17,712 nucleotides of DNA. It comes from an uncultured Prevotellaceae bacterium (GTDB lineage Bacteria; Bacteroidota; Bacteroidia; Bacteroidales; Bacteroidaceae). Location of the stretch: contig CALELI010000133.1 of NCBI GenBank assembly GCA_937902455.1, forward strand, positions 1-17,712. Reading direction: 5' to 3'. The translations under genes were made by a program, and so were the position numbers. This document shows, one piece after another, positions 8,217 to 15,577 of this stretch (position 1 is the first letter of the stretch; the number at the start of each line of letters is the position of its first letter). The notes beneath the pieces were generated by a model that saw only the letters and a program-made list of their open reading frames with translations, ran no database searches and was not told where the DNA came from.

Positions 8217-8449
8217 TTTTTTTCCTCATCATCGTCTTCGTAATCTTCCTGGTCATGTTTGGCATGGTCGGGTCGATTATCTATAAGGTCATGGCATGGC
8301 TGAAAGGTCTCGTCAATCCCGACAGAGCCAATGACAGGAAAGACGGCACCTTCGTGAACGGCTCGGACGACAGATCTGAGACGAAGAGCGGTCAGGTAAT
8401 CAGCAACGACGAGGGCGAATACGTAGATTTTGAAGAAATAAAGAATTAG
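8201..8449 (+). CDS. DUF4834 family small membrane protein
   Basis: 82 aa from the ATG at 8201. An in-frame TTG at 8183 would add six residues but lies deeper in pssA. One very hydrophobic N-terminal helix (about 2-29, rich in Ile, Phe and Val) is followed by a basic AWLKGLVNP stretch and a charged tail ending in GEYVDFEEIKN. The layout and its place between pssA and tadA fit the Bacteroidetes DUF4834 family, whose function is unknown. It overlaps pssA by 16 nt and ends 6 nt before tadA. Confidence 0.8.
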   Translation: MFQILIFFLIIVFVIFLVMFGMVGSIIYKVMAWLKGLVNPDRANDRKDGTFVNGSDDRSETKSGQVISNDEGEYVDFEEIKN

Positions 8450-8455
8450 TGTGAG

Positions 8456-8890
8456 ATGACTGACGACGAGAGATTCATGAAGGAAGCCTTGAGCGAGGCT
8501 CGCAAGGCTCTGGAGGATGATGAGATTCCCATAGGTGCTGTCGTCGTGAGTGACGGACGGATAATAGGACGCGGACACAACCTGACGGAATGTCTGCATG
8601 ACGTGACCGCCCATGCCGAGATGCAAGCCATCACCGCCGCAGAGGAATATCTCGGAGGCAAGTATCTCGACAAATGCAGTCTCTACGTCACCGTGGAACC
8701 ATGTGTGATGTGTGCCGGTGCCATTGGATGGAGCCAGATGGGGAAACTGGTATATGGTGCTGCGGACGAGAAACGAGGGTATTCCACATTTGCCCCCAAA
8801 GCCCTTCATCCGAAGACTCAAGTGGAAAGCGGGGTCATGGCCAATGAGTGTGGAAAACTGATGAAAGACTTCTTCCAGAAGAAAAGATAA
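8456..8890 (+). CDS. tadA: tRNA-specific adenosine deaminase TadA
   Basis: 144 aa cytidine-deaminase-fold enzyme that converts wobble adenosine 34 to inosine, classically in tRNA-Arg(ACG). The zinc site is intact: H53-A-E55, with E55 as proton shuttle, and P82-C83-V-M-C86. The preceding IPIGAVVV strand and the later ALHPKTQVESGV region are also typical, and the length is normal. It lies 6 nt after the DUF4834 gene and 5 nt before the biotin ligase gene. Confidence 0.95.
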   Translation: MTDDERFMKEALSEARKALEDDEIPIGAVVVSDGRIIGRGHNLTECLHDVTAHAEMQAITAAEEYLGGKYLDKCSLYVTVEPCVMCAGAIGWSQMGKLVYGAADEKRGYSTFAPKALHPKTQVESGVMANECGKLMKDFFQKKR

Positions 8891-8895
8891 GGCTC

Positions 8896-9636
8896 ATGGA
8901 CAGAATTCACCTTAATGAGACCATTTCTACGAATACTTATTTCAAGGAAATGCTCCAGTCAGGAGCAGAACTGCCTGGATGCACGATAGCAGATGCTGAC
9001 TTTCAGACGAGCGGACGAGGTCAGGCAGGAAACGTGTGGGAGAGCAAGAAGGGCGAGAACCTGCTCTTCTCCATCCTCTGTCACCCGAGAATGGTGGAAG
9101 CAAGGAATCAGTTCCTGCTTTCCCAGGTCATAGCACTGGCTGTATGGAACACCCTGGACGACCTGATAGAAGGTGTCAGCATAAAATGGCCTAACGACAT
9201 CTACTGGGACGAGAAGAAAATTTGCGGGATACTCATAGAATGTGACCTCGTAGGCAGCAGGATAGAGAACTGCATTTGCGGAGTAGGACTGAACATCAAC
9301 CAGACGCAGTTTGAGAGTGATGCCCCGAATCCAGTATCACTCGCACAGATTGTGGGGTTCAGCTTCGACAGGGAGAAAATCCTGAACGGAGTAATCGATT
9401 ATTTCGAGAAATACTATTCCATGCTCGAAGAGGGGAAAGAAGAGGAAATCAGGTCGACATACAAGGCACACCTCTTCAGGAAAGACGGTTTCTTCCCATT
9501 TGCAGAAATTGATGGAGAGATGTTCGAGGCCGAGATACAAGATGTAGAACCAGACGGACTTATCATCCTGAAGGACAGGGAAGGTAAGACAAGAAAATAT
9601 GAATTCAAACAGATAAAATGGATACTAAACACATAA
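8896..9636 (+). CDS. birA: Biotin--[acetyl-CoA-carboxylase] ligase (BirA catalytic type, no repressor domain)
   Basis: 246 aa from the ATG at 8896. An in-frame GTG at 8848 would extend the protein into tadA and adds nothing recognisable. The biotin-protein ligase core is clear: STNTYF near the N-terminus, the GRGQAGNVWES loop (40-50) corresponding to GRGRxGRxWxS, KWPND (97-101), and KKICGILIE (107-115) with the biotin-contacting lysine. There is no N-terminal helix-turn-helix, so it should act as an enzyme biotinylating carboxylase subunits and not as a DNA-binding repressor. Its last 19 nt overlap the start of queA. Confidence 0.93.
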   Translation: MDRIHLNETISTNTYFKEMLQSGAELPGCTIADADFQTSGRGQAGNVWESKKGENLLFSILCHPRMVEARNQFLLSQVIALAVWNTLDDLIEGVSIKWPNDIYWDEKKICGILIECDLVGSRIENCICGVGLNINQTQFESDAPNPVSLAQIVGFSFDREKILNGVIDYFEKYYSMLEEGKEEEIRSTYKAHLFRKDGFFPFAEIDGEMFEAEIQDVEPDGLIILKDREGKTRKYEFKQIKWILNT

Positions 9637-10859
9637 GGATACAGGACTTCAATTACGACCTTCCCGACGAGAGAATCGCCAAGTTCCCACTCGCCGAGAG
9701 AGACCACAGCAAGCTACTCATCTACAAGGCCGAGGAAGGACAGGATACCGAGAAATGCATAACAGAATCGCAGTTCTTCCACATCCCTGAGTTCCTTCCG
9801 AAAGGCGAGATGATGGTCTTCAACAACACGAAAGTGATTCAGGCACGGTTGCGTTTCCGCAAGGACACAGGTGCACTGATAGAGGTATTCTGCCTCGAGC
9901 CGTTTTCTCCTGCCGAATATGCCGAGAACTTCGTGGCCGTAGGTCACTGCCAGTGGCTGTGCATGATCGGTAACCTGAAGAAATGGAAGAGCAAGAGCAC
10001 CCTGCAACTCCAGCTGAAGAACGACAGCGGAGAGACACTCCTGCTCAATGCCGACTACAAGGGAGAGCACGGGACATCACATATCATAGAGTTCTCATGG
10101 GAAGGAAACTATTCGTTTGCCGAAGTGCTCGACATTGCCGGCGAACTCCCTATCCCACCATACCTCAACAGAGAGACACAGGAAAGCGACAAGAGGACCT
10201 ACCAGACAGTGTACTCGAAGATAAAAGGTTCCGTGGCGGCACCTACGGCAGGACTTCACTTCACCGACGAGGTACTCCGTGACATCGACTCGGCAGGACT
10301 CGACCGCGAGGAAGTGACACTCCACGTAGGAGCCGGGACATTCAAGCCAGTGAAGAGCGAAGAGATTGAAGGCCACGAGATGCACTCCGAATATATCGTG
10401 GTGAAACGCCAGACAATAGAGAAACTCATCAGGCACGGAGGAAAGACAATAGCCGTAGGAACCACTTCGGTGAGAACCCTCGAGAGCCTATATTATATAG
10501 GTAGGAAAATCATCAAGGCCAAAGGCATGGATGCCGACCTCGACCTGCACGTGAATCAATGGGAGCCTTACGAGGACAAGGATGAGATAAGCACACTCGA
10601 GTCACTGAACGCCATCCTCGACTATCTCGACCGTCATAACCTCACCGCCCTGCACACAAGCACACAGATAATCATTGCTCCCGGATACAAGTACCACATA
10701 GTGGGATGGATGGTGACTAACTTCCACCAGCCTCAGAGCACGCTGCTCCTACTCGTGTCGGCATTCATCGGCGACAACTGGAGGAAGCTGTACGACTATG
10801 CTCTCGGCCATGACTTCAGGTTCCTGAGCTATGGTGACAGTATGCTCCTGATTCCTTAG
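9618..10859 (+). CDS. queA: S-adenosylmethionine:tRNA ribosyltransferase-isomerase QueA
   Basis: 413 aa. It transfers and isomerises the ribosyl part of SAM onto preQ1 at position 34 of tRNAs, giving epoxyqueuosine. Family blocks in order are YDLPDERIAKFPLAERDHSKLL (split by family spacing in other members), FNNTKVIQARL, AAPTAGLHFT, LHVGAGTFKPV, HEMHSEY, AVGTTSVRTLES, NFHQPQSTLL and SYGDSMLL. The protein is longer than the about 350 aa of E. coli QueA, with extra sequence in the middle part, as I expect for Bacteroidetes versions. The ATG lies inside the birA 3' end. It is the last gene of the psd operon, followed by a hairpin. Confidence 0.96.
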   Translation: MDTKHIRIQDFNYDLPDERIAKFPLAERDHSKLLIYKAEEGQDTEKCITESQFFHIPEFLPKGEMMVFNNTKVIQARLRFRKDTGALIEVFCLEPFSPAEYAENFVAVGHCQWLCMIGNLKKWKSKSTLQLQLKNDSGETLLLNADYKGEHGTSHIIEFSWEGNYSFAEVLDIAGELPIPPYLNRETQESDKRTYQTVYSKIKGSVAAPTAGLHFTDEVLRDIDSAGLDREEVTLHVGAGTFKPVKSEEIEGHEMHSEYIVVKRQTIEKLIRHGGKTIAVGTTSVRTLESLYYIGRKIIKAKGMDADLDLHVNQWEPYEDKDEISTLESLNAILDYLDRHNLTALHTSTQIIIAPGYKYHIVGWMVTNFHQPQSTLLLLVSAFIGDNWRKLYDYALGHDFRFLSYGDSMLLIP

Positions 10860-10884
10860 ACAAACCAATCTCTACATAAACAAG

Positions 10885-10910
10885 CAAGCCTCGAATCTCT
10901 TCGGGGCTTG
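10885..10910. terminator. Probable terminator hairpin between convergent queA and rhaM
   Basis: An 11-bp stem (CAAGCCTCGAA with TTCGGGGCTTG, one G-U pair) has a 4-nt TCTC loop. It lies 25 nt after the queA stop and 20 nt past the rhaM stop on the other strand, so it may serve both genes. The T-tracts are weak on both sides. Confidence 0.6.
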
Positions 10911-10930
10911 ACTGTGTTCTGTGTGAGAGC

Positions 10931-11248
10931 CTAATCCATGTGGAACATCTCCGGAAGCGGAATGGAGATTGGCGAATTATCAGGATTCGTCTCCATGATG
11001 TCGGCCATGTAAGCCCACCATTTCTGTACGATTTCCAGTCCACCCATATCCTGGCTGCCACCTTCGCCCTTTGTCTTCTGAAAGGCAAAGAGGATGTTGG
11101 TTTCCTCGTCGAGATAGATACTGTAGTCATATACTCCACCATCATGCAGCAACTTACGCATCTCTGGCCAGAGAGCTGCATGGCGGCGCTTGTATTCCTC
11201 CTTGAAACCTGGTTTAAGGAACATTTTGAAAGCTTCTCTTTTTTCCAT
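10931..11248 (-). CDS. rhaM: L-rhamnose mutarotase
   Basis: 105 aa. It interconverts the alpha and beta anomers of L-rhamnose, feeding rhamnose isomerase. It shows the family pattern: EEYKRRHAALWPEM with H23 as the likely catalytic base, YDYSIYLDEETNILFAF, a KWWAYM segment, and the ending NPDNSPISIPLPEMFHMD. Length is normal. The ATG lies within the 3' end of the C10 protease gene with a 35-nt overlap in another frame, so the two are co-transcribed. With the rhamnogalacturonan esterase two genes upstream, the context points to use of rhamnose-bearing polysaccharides. Other rhamnose catabolic genes are not in the window. Confidence 0.93.
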   Translation of the reverse strand: MEKREAFKMFLKPGFKEEYKRRHAALWPEMRKLLHDGGVYDYSIYLDEETNILFAFQKTKGEGGSQDMGGLEIVQKWWAYMADIMETNPDNSPISIPLPEMFHMD

Positions 11249-12941
11249 CGTTAGTTATGTATATCTGATTAGGTAATATCGTGTATGTCCTGCGTCCGAA
11301 GATATCGTAGACAGGGGTCGAGGGTGATGTCTTGCCCTCGGAGGATGACTTGGAAGATACTTCGTCGATGTCGGTAGTCACCACCGTGACTGGACGTTCG
11401 ACAAATTCGTTGAGCATCACTATGGAGTCGGTGAAGAGGTCGATGTCGGAGAATATGCGAAGCAGATAGTTGCCCGACGACGAGTTAAGGAGATTAGTAC
11501 GGCTGAACGTCCTTGTCGTTGCCTCGCCAGGACTGAGATAGAGTCCCTGGGCACTGAAGACACGGTTCTGGTCAGGTGTATCTGGCCTGACGAGTGCGAA
11601 ATATATTCGTCCGCAATATTCGTCGTCACCCTGATTCTGGATTGTGATGGTGTACTGAGGACATTCCGTGAACACGAGGGTGTCAGGGAACTGAAGGTCC
11701 AGCAACGTAAGCGCACCGGCAGATGGTTTCACCTCCTTCAATTCCAGGTCATCCGAGGTGAGGTTGACGCAGACGTAGTTTGGAACACCCACAGACGTGC
11801 GGGCCTCAACCCATTCGCCATTATCCTCAAACACAGGAACGACATGGTACTCTCCGAGAGTCTTTATCGGTGACTCGACATTGATGTGGAGCGTGTCGGT
11901 GTAGGAGGTGTCGGTAATCTCCTCAAGTTCGAAATCGTGATCGTATTCCCTGAGGACATTGACTATCTCGCCTTTGTATGTAAGGGCCAGGGCAACACGT
12001 CCGTGATGCAGACTCCGTCCTACATTGGCAAGATTATGGGTGACCACTGCGATGTTCCTGATTCCCGGTTCCTTCCAAGCCTCGATATGCGAGAAAGCAA
12101 AGACATGATTCTCCTGAGTACCTTGCTGTGGAGGCTGAACACCGGTGCAGATACTCTGCAAGAGGTTCAGTCCACGTTCTGGATTGTCCTTGTCGTACCA
12201 TTGAGGCTGGTCGGGAGAAAGCAGGTCGATGTCGTACCAGCCATCCTCGTCCTTTGACGGATTACCCCAGAGAATATGAAACTCACCCTTCTCGTTGTAA
12301 CCGTCACACAAGAAGGCGTGCGACAATGTCATAGACTGAGCGCAAAGCAGTATCGGACGTCCGGCAGCCAGTTCCTGTTTCCACATATCGTGCCATTCGT
12401 CGTGACGGTAGAAATCGCGGAAACGCAGCTGAGTGGCAATGTCATATCCGAAGGTATCAACAAGGGCAATAGGTTGTGACACTTCCTGAGCGCTACTTGC
12501 CTCCGTACCGTAGTTCATGTTCACAGCCGTACCACAATCGGCAAGGAGTCTGCCCACAGCGTCACCCTGAGCCTCCGTGAACTGACCGGGAACATATTCG
12601 TCGAGCATGTTCTTCCAGTCATAGGCATCGGTAGGCCACCTGTGATATCGCATTACCTCACCCATTGCAAGAGCCACACACCCTACCACGCAGTGGTTTC
12701 CGAGCGAATCAAGGGGCGTGAACCGCAGGTAGGGATCGGCTTCCTGATGCCAGCGGTCAGTGATGAGCGGATCGACTTTCTCCGGCAGGGATGCATCCAT
12801 CAGCCTTACGCTCTGTGCAAGCACAGGGCGAGTGAAGAGTGATGGTTCGACAAGCTCACCAACCAAGAGAAACATCATAAGTAAAATTACTTGGTTCCTG
12901 AGCCTGTCGAAGGAAACCATTAACCTATAACCTTTAACCAT
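11214..12941 (-). CDS. Secreted C10 family (streptopain-type) cysteine protease
   Basis: 575 aa. After an N-terminal signal region (to about 42, LAQ) there is a C10 peptidase domain: PLITDRWHQEADPY, then CVVGCVALAMGEVMRY with catalytic C88, DCGTAVNMNYGTEASSA, then MTLSHAFLCDGY with catalytic H208, and FHILWGNPSKDEDGWYDI. The rest (about 270-520) looks like beta-rich exported domains. Residues 543-569 (VYDIFGRRTYTI...IYITNDGKK) resemble Por/type IX-type C-terminal tails. The start is uncertain: ATGs at 12941 and 12920 are in frame and both lie in heptamer repeats. The signal-peptide DNA also contains a REP-like inverted repeat. It follows the esterase gene by 14 nt and overlaps rhaM. It could degrade protein or process a partner; the substrate is unknown. 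Confidence 0.87.
   Translation of the reverse strand: MVKGYRLMVSFDRLRNQVILLMMFLLVGELVEPSLFTRPVLAQSVRLMDASLPEKVDPLITDRWHQEADPYLRFTPLDSLGNHCVVGCVALAMGEVMRYHRWPTDAYDWKNMLDEYVPGQFTEAQGDAVGRLLADCGTAVNMNYGTEASSAQEVSQPIALVDTFGYDIATQLRFRDFYRHDEWHDMWKQELAAGRPILLCAQSMTLSHAFLCDGYNEKGEFHILWGNPSKDEDGWYDIDLLSPDQPQWYDKDNPERGLNLLQSICTGVQPPQQGTQENHVFAFSHIEAWKEPGIRNIAVVTHNLANVGRSLHHGRVALALTYKGEIVNVLREYDHDFELEEITDTSYTDTLHINVESPIKTLGEYHVVPVFEDNGEWVEARTSVGVPNYVCVNLTSDDLELKEVKPSAGALTLLDLQFPDTLVFTECPQYTITIQNQGDDEYCGRIYFALVRPDTPDQNRVFSAQGLYLSPGEATTRTFSRTNLLNSSSGNYLLRIFSDIDLFTDSIVMLNEFVERPVTVVTTDIDEVSSKSSSEGKTSPSTPVYDIFGRRTYTILPNQIYITNDGKKRSFQNVP
12844..12913. repeat. REP-like inverted repeat inside the protease signal-peptide region
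   Basis: Two 24-nt arms (12844-12867 and 12890-12913) are complementary apart from five positions and enclose a 22-nt loop. The arms contain TTCGACAAGCTCA and, inverted, TGAGCCTGTCGAA, the core of a widespread bacterial REP-type palindrome. The repeat is read in frame as part of the protease N-terminus (about residues 10-33). Confidence 0.75.
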
Positions 12942-12959
12942 TAACCTTTAACCTATTAC
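12918..12959. repeat. Heptamer tandem repeat spanning the esterase stop and protease start
   Basis: Six 7-nt units in a row read CATTAAC, CTATAAC, CTTTAAC, CATTAAC, CTTTAAC, CTATTAC on the plus strand. Both candidate protease start codons (12939-12941 and 12918-12920) come from CATTAAC units, and the esterase stop (12956-12958) is in the last unit. Confidence 0.85.
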
Positions 12960-14632
12960 TTAAGTAACTTGGCAAGCAGACTCTTGTTTGCCTTCAGGCC
13001 CTTTGCCACACTCTTGGCATTGAGCTGCGCCCCGATCAGGGAAGTGTGGGTATGGTCGCGCTTGTACCATTTCGATGCCTTTTCCTTGCTTTCGGCTGGA
13101 GTCTTGGCCTTGCAGTGCTTGTCGAGATAGTCGGCTGTAATGTTATGGACGTCAACAAACTCACATCCAGTTTCCTCTGCCACCTCTCTGTACCACTTAC
13201 CATATGTGTTGTTCCTTCTCTCAATCTTTCCTCCAGGCCATTCGTTTCTCGGGGTGAGGGAAAGGAGTATCGGTGTACCACCTTTCTCGCGCACATCCTG
13301 AATGAATTTCTTCAGGTACCAGCCGAATGAATAGATGACCTTGTACTGATGATTGCTTGCAAGATGATAGACATGACAAGTGTCCTTCGCAGTGGCAATC
13401 ACTCCTCTCTCCTTGTTCCTGTCGATGTCGCCTATGTCGTTATGGCCGAACTGGATAAGGACGAAGTCACCTGGTTCGATGCTGTTGTACACCTTGTCCC
13501 AGCGGCCTTCGTCGAGGAATGTACGGGTACTCCTTCCTGCCATAGCGGCATTGATGACAGTGCATTTCTTCTCGTTGAACACGGTATTAGCCTGACTGCC
13601 CCAGCCCCACATTCCGTCGGGGTCCTTGTCTTCGTTCTTCACCGTAGAGTCACCTGTGATGAACACAACTGGCTTGCCTTTCTGACGTGTCTGGTCACAG
13701 CGTTCAGGAGTTATCATCTTCTGGAGGATGAAGGTCTTGAGGATTGCCAGCTGAGGGTCGGACGATTCGTTTATACCCTCGGCACAGCTTGCTGCATTCA
13801 TCTTGGCACCGAACTCGCTGGAGTGAATCTTGTCGCCGAAGAAGAAATAGTTTGTCTTCCATTTACCGAACTTCTCCAGTTTCCTGGCACTGATGTCGTT
13901 GAGGTCGATGACCGGCACGTTGAGTTCCTTGCCCATCATGAAAATCCACGGAGTGAACGAGTCCAGTTTCCTCTGGATCCTGTCAGGGTCACTTGGTTCG
14001 TAGTCATTTCTCGGAGTGAGCGTGAAGAGGATTGGAGTAGCACCCTTTGCACGGATTTCCTGAACATATTTTCTGACATATCCACCAAAGGTATAGACCC
14101 ATTCCTTCCTGCCTGTCTCCTGGATAGTTACCTCGATAGAGTCGTTACCAGTTCCCTTTATGCTCGCACGGGCACGACCAGAGTCAAGAGGTCCGTTGTC
14201 GTTGTGACCCAGTTCGAGAATGACGAAGTCACCCTTACGTATACCTTTGAGCACTGCCGGCCACAGGTTTCTGTAGAAAGTTCTCGTGCTGGTTCCACCC
14301 AGGGCGTGGTTCTCTACCGTTATCTTGTTCTCGTCCCAGAAGAGGTGTTCGAAATATCCCCACCCCCACTGGCCGTTATTGCCGTTTCCGAGAGTGCCGT
14401 TCCTCATCGTGGAATTGCCTACGAGGAAAAGGACAGGATTATCCCCTTTCCTCGAACTGCCGCTTACAGGACGCACCTGATTGGCTTTTGCAAGGGAATC
14501 AAGGGTAAGGTCCTTCACCTTGTTGACGTCTTCCATCAGTTCCACACGTCCCTTTACCTGAGCAGACGCTTCGCGAGTGAATAGTGAATAGTGAATAGCG
14601 AATAGTAGTAGTACAGCACAAGCCTTCTTCAT
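12956..14632 (-). CDS. Secreted tandem SGNH/GDSL esterase, rhamnogalacturonan acetylesterase-like (CE12)
   Basis: 558 aa with a signal peptide (cleavage near ASA-Q, residue 24) and two SGNH hydrolase domains. Domain 1 (about 66-290) has GNST (S74), GGTSTRTF (112-119), GHND (142-145) and DKIH (267-270). Domain 2 (about 320-545) has GDST (S329), AGRSTRTF (365-372), GHND (396-399) and DHTH (526-529). The pattern fits CE12 rhamnogalacturonan acetylesterases, which remove acetyl groups from pectin backbones in the periplasm or outside the cell. In domain 1 the block I aspartate is Asn73, but the Ser, Gly, Asn and His residues are present, so activity is possible. A promoter lies just upstream. The ATG at 14632 gives a typical MKK-type signal peptide. 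Other acetyl or sugar esters cannot be excluded as substrates. Confidence 0.88.
   Translation of the reverse strand: MKKACAVLLLFAIHYSLFTREASAQVKGRVELMEDVNKVKDLTLDSLAKANQVRPVSGSSRKGDNPVLFLVGNSTMRNGTLGNGNNGQWGWGYFEHLFWDENKITVENHALGGTSTRTFYRNLWPAVLKGIRKGDFVILELGHNDNGPLDSGRARASIKGTGNDSIEVTIQETGRKEWVYTFGGYVRKYVQEIRAKGATPILFTLTPRNDYEPSDPDRIQRKLDSFTPWIFMMGKELNVPVIDLNDISARKLEKFGKWKTNYFFFGDKIHSSEFGAKMNAASCAEGINESSDPQLAILKTFILQKMITPERCDQTRQKGKPVVFITGDSTVKNEDKDPDGMWGWGSQANTVFNEKKCTVINAAMAGRSTRTFLDEGRWDKVYNSIEPGDFVLIQFGHNDIGDIDRNKERGVIATAKDTCHVYHLASNHQYKVIYSFGWYLKKFIQDVREKGGTPILLSLTPRNEWPGGKIERRNNTYGKWYREVAEETGCEFVDVHNITADYLDKHCKAKTPAESKEKASKWYKRDHTHTSLIGAQLNAKSVAKGLKANKSLLAKLLK
14578..14605. repeat. Heptamer repeat (GTGAATA)x4 in the esterase signal-peptide DNA
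   Basis: Three perfect GTGAATA units and one GCGAATA unit are in tandem on the plus strand. On the coding minus strand TATTCAC repeats encode the hydrophobic core AIHYSLFT of the signal peptide. Related single units occur in the signal peptides at 15161 and 17672. Confidence 0.9.
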
Positions 14633-14665
14633 ATCATTTCTGTATTTAGATTAATTAATTCCTTG

Positions 14666-14697
14666 CAAAGTTACGATTAAGTGAGCGAAAAACAAAA
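14666..14697 (-). promoter_or_regulatory. Promoter (-33 TTTTG, -7 TAACTTTG) for the esterase-protease-rhaM operon
   Basis: On the minus strand, TTTTG (14693-14697) is followed after 19 nt by TAACTTTG (14666-14673). This matches the Bacteroidetes -33/-7 pattern and spacing. It predicts a start site near 14659 and a leader of about 27 nt before the esterase ATG. It separates this operon from the sigma-factor operon upstream. Confidence 0.8.
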
Positions 14698-14708
14698 TAA
14701 AAACAGAC

Positions 14709-14725
14709 AAATCATCCAATGATTT
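14709..14725 (-). terminator. Weak hairpin after the sigma/DUF4252 operon
   Basis: A 7-bp AT-rich stem (AAATCAT with ATGATTT, 3-nt loop) sits directly after the DUF4252 stop, followed on the minus strand by a T-rich run that includes the next promoter. It could be a weak intrinsic terminator. The stem is short and GC-poor, so the call is tentative. Confidence 0.35.
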
Positions 14726-14726
14726 T

Positions 14727-15263
14727 TCATTTCGGCTTTATCAGTGCCGACTGGACGTCCTTCAGTGTGAACTTGCCCGAGAAGACGAGGACATTGGTTT
14801 CGTCATCGTCGGAACTGCTTATCATGATGATGACGGATTGCTTGCCGGATTCGCGGAAGTAGATTTTCACCTTGTCGCCGTCATCGTCTATCTGCATCAG
14901 TAGTTCGTACTTCTGGGCAGAGACAATCTTGCCTGTCTCGCTGAGCAGTTTGCGGGCAGCATTGCCCTCGGACGTGATAATCTGTATGGCAGAGAGTTTC
15001 GGTATGAGTTTCTCCGTCTTCATCGAAGGTACGCTTGGAGTGGAGAGCATCCCGCCTCTGGCAAGACTCAGCAGGGTCTTGGAGATATAGACGTAGGTCA
15101 CCCCTTCCTTGTCGGCATATTTCTCGAATTCCTTCACCTGAGCTACCGACTGCGTCGGAGTGAATAGTGAACAGAGAATAGTGAAAAGTAGTACAAATAG
15201 AACCTTTAACCTACAGCGAAGTATGTTATAACCTATATTCTTTTTCATTTTTTCATTCTTCAT
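14727..15263 (-). CDS. Secreted DUF4252 domain protein
   Basis: 178 aa. A signal peptide covers about residues 1-41 (VLFVLLFTILCSLFTPTQSVAQ-like core), with no good lipobox around Cys31. The mature part has the DUF4252 look: KYADKEGVTYVYISKTLL near the start, then a central LIPKLSAIQIITSEG, and the ending VLVFSGKFTLKDVQSALIK. DUF4252 proteins are Bacteroidetes exported proteins of unknown function often encoded next to ECF sigma and anti-sigma-like genes, as here. The ATG overlaps the stop of the upstream membrane-protein gene (ATGA). The signal-peptide DNA is almost identical to that of the gene at the window end (see 15138-15199). Confidence 0.85.
   Translation of the reverse strand: MKNEKMKKNIGYNILRCRLKVLFVLLFTILCSLFTPTQSVAQVKEFEKYADKEGVTYVYISKTLLSLARGGMLSTPSVPSMKTEKLIPKLSAIQIITSEGNAARKLLSETGKIVSAQKYELLMQIDDDGDKVKIYFRESGKQSVIIMISSSDDDETNVLVFSGKFTLKDVQSALIKPK
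15138..15199. repeat. 62-bp direct repeat, copy 1 (signal-peptide DNA)
   Basis: This stretch matches 17651-17712 at 61 of 62 bases, in the same orientation. It encodes the end of the signal peptide (VLLFTILCSLFTPTQSVAQ) of the DUF4252 protein. The flanking mature coding parts of the two genes differ strongly. Confidence 0.95.
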
Positions 15264-15577
15264 TTTTCATTATTATAAGCTTCATTGAGAGTTTCAAACC
15301 CCTTGTTGAGGTTTACTGCAAGTAGTTCGAGGGCCTTGCTGGCCTCCTCGTAGGCCTGTTGAGGGTCGGAGTAAGTGTCTTTCTCGCCGAGGTTCTCCGA
15401 CGGACGGAGGAAAGTCCATCCGATTCCGGCAATCAGCAGAAGACTGGCAGCAACAGAGATCACCGTCCTCCACTGGCGGGCAGAACGTCGTTTCTCGGCC
15501 CTCTCCCATTCATCTATCTTCATCGAAAGTCTCTCTTCGAGCCCTTCCGGAATCTGTATGTTTTCAAGTTCTTTCAT
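15260..15577 (-). CDS. Small single-pass membrane protein in the anti-sigma position
   Basis: 105 aa from the ATG at 15577, which overlaps the sigma-factor stop as ATGA; an ATG at 15592 would add five residues. The N-terminal part (IPEGLEERLSMKIDEW) is charged and predicted helical. One transmembrane span follows (VISVAASLLLIAGIGWTFL, about 40-58), and then a C-terminal segment DPQQAYEEASKALELLAVNLNKG. The position right after an ECF sigma gene and the short cytoplasmic N-terminus followed by one span suggest an anti-sigma-like protein, but no ZAS or FecR motif is visible. The same arrangement is frequent beside DUF4252 genes. Function is inferred from context only. Confidence 0.8.
   Translation of the reverse strand: MKELENIQIPEGLEERLSMKIDEWERAEKRRSARQWRTVISVAASLLLIAGIGWTFLRPSENLGEKDTYSDPQQAYEEASKALELLAVNLNKGFETLNEAYNNEK

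Noticed and set aside
7928..8821. 297-aa open frame on the minus strand across pssA, the DUF4834 gene and tadA
   Set aside because: It spans three well-supported plus-strand genes in the opposite strand and shows His/Ser-rich low-information sequence.
8848..8895. GTG-initiated extension of the biotin ligase into tadA
   Set aside because: The extra 16 residues match nothing in the family, and the ATG at 8896 gives the usual N-terminus 5 nt after the tadA stop.
13349..14584. 411-aa open frame on the plus strand
   Set aside because: It is antisense to the tandem SGNH esterase, whose minus-strand reading has a signal peptide and two full sets of catalytic motifs. The plus-strand translation has no recognisable family and is a shadow.
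14578..14605. CRISPR-like array
   Set aside because: The repeats are 7-nt tandem units with no spacers, within coding DNA. No cas genes are in the window.
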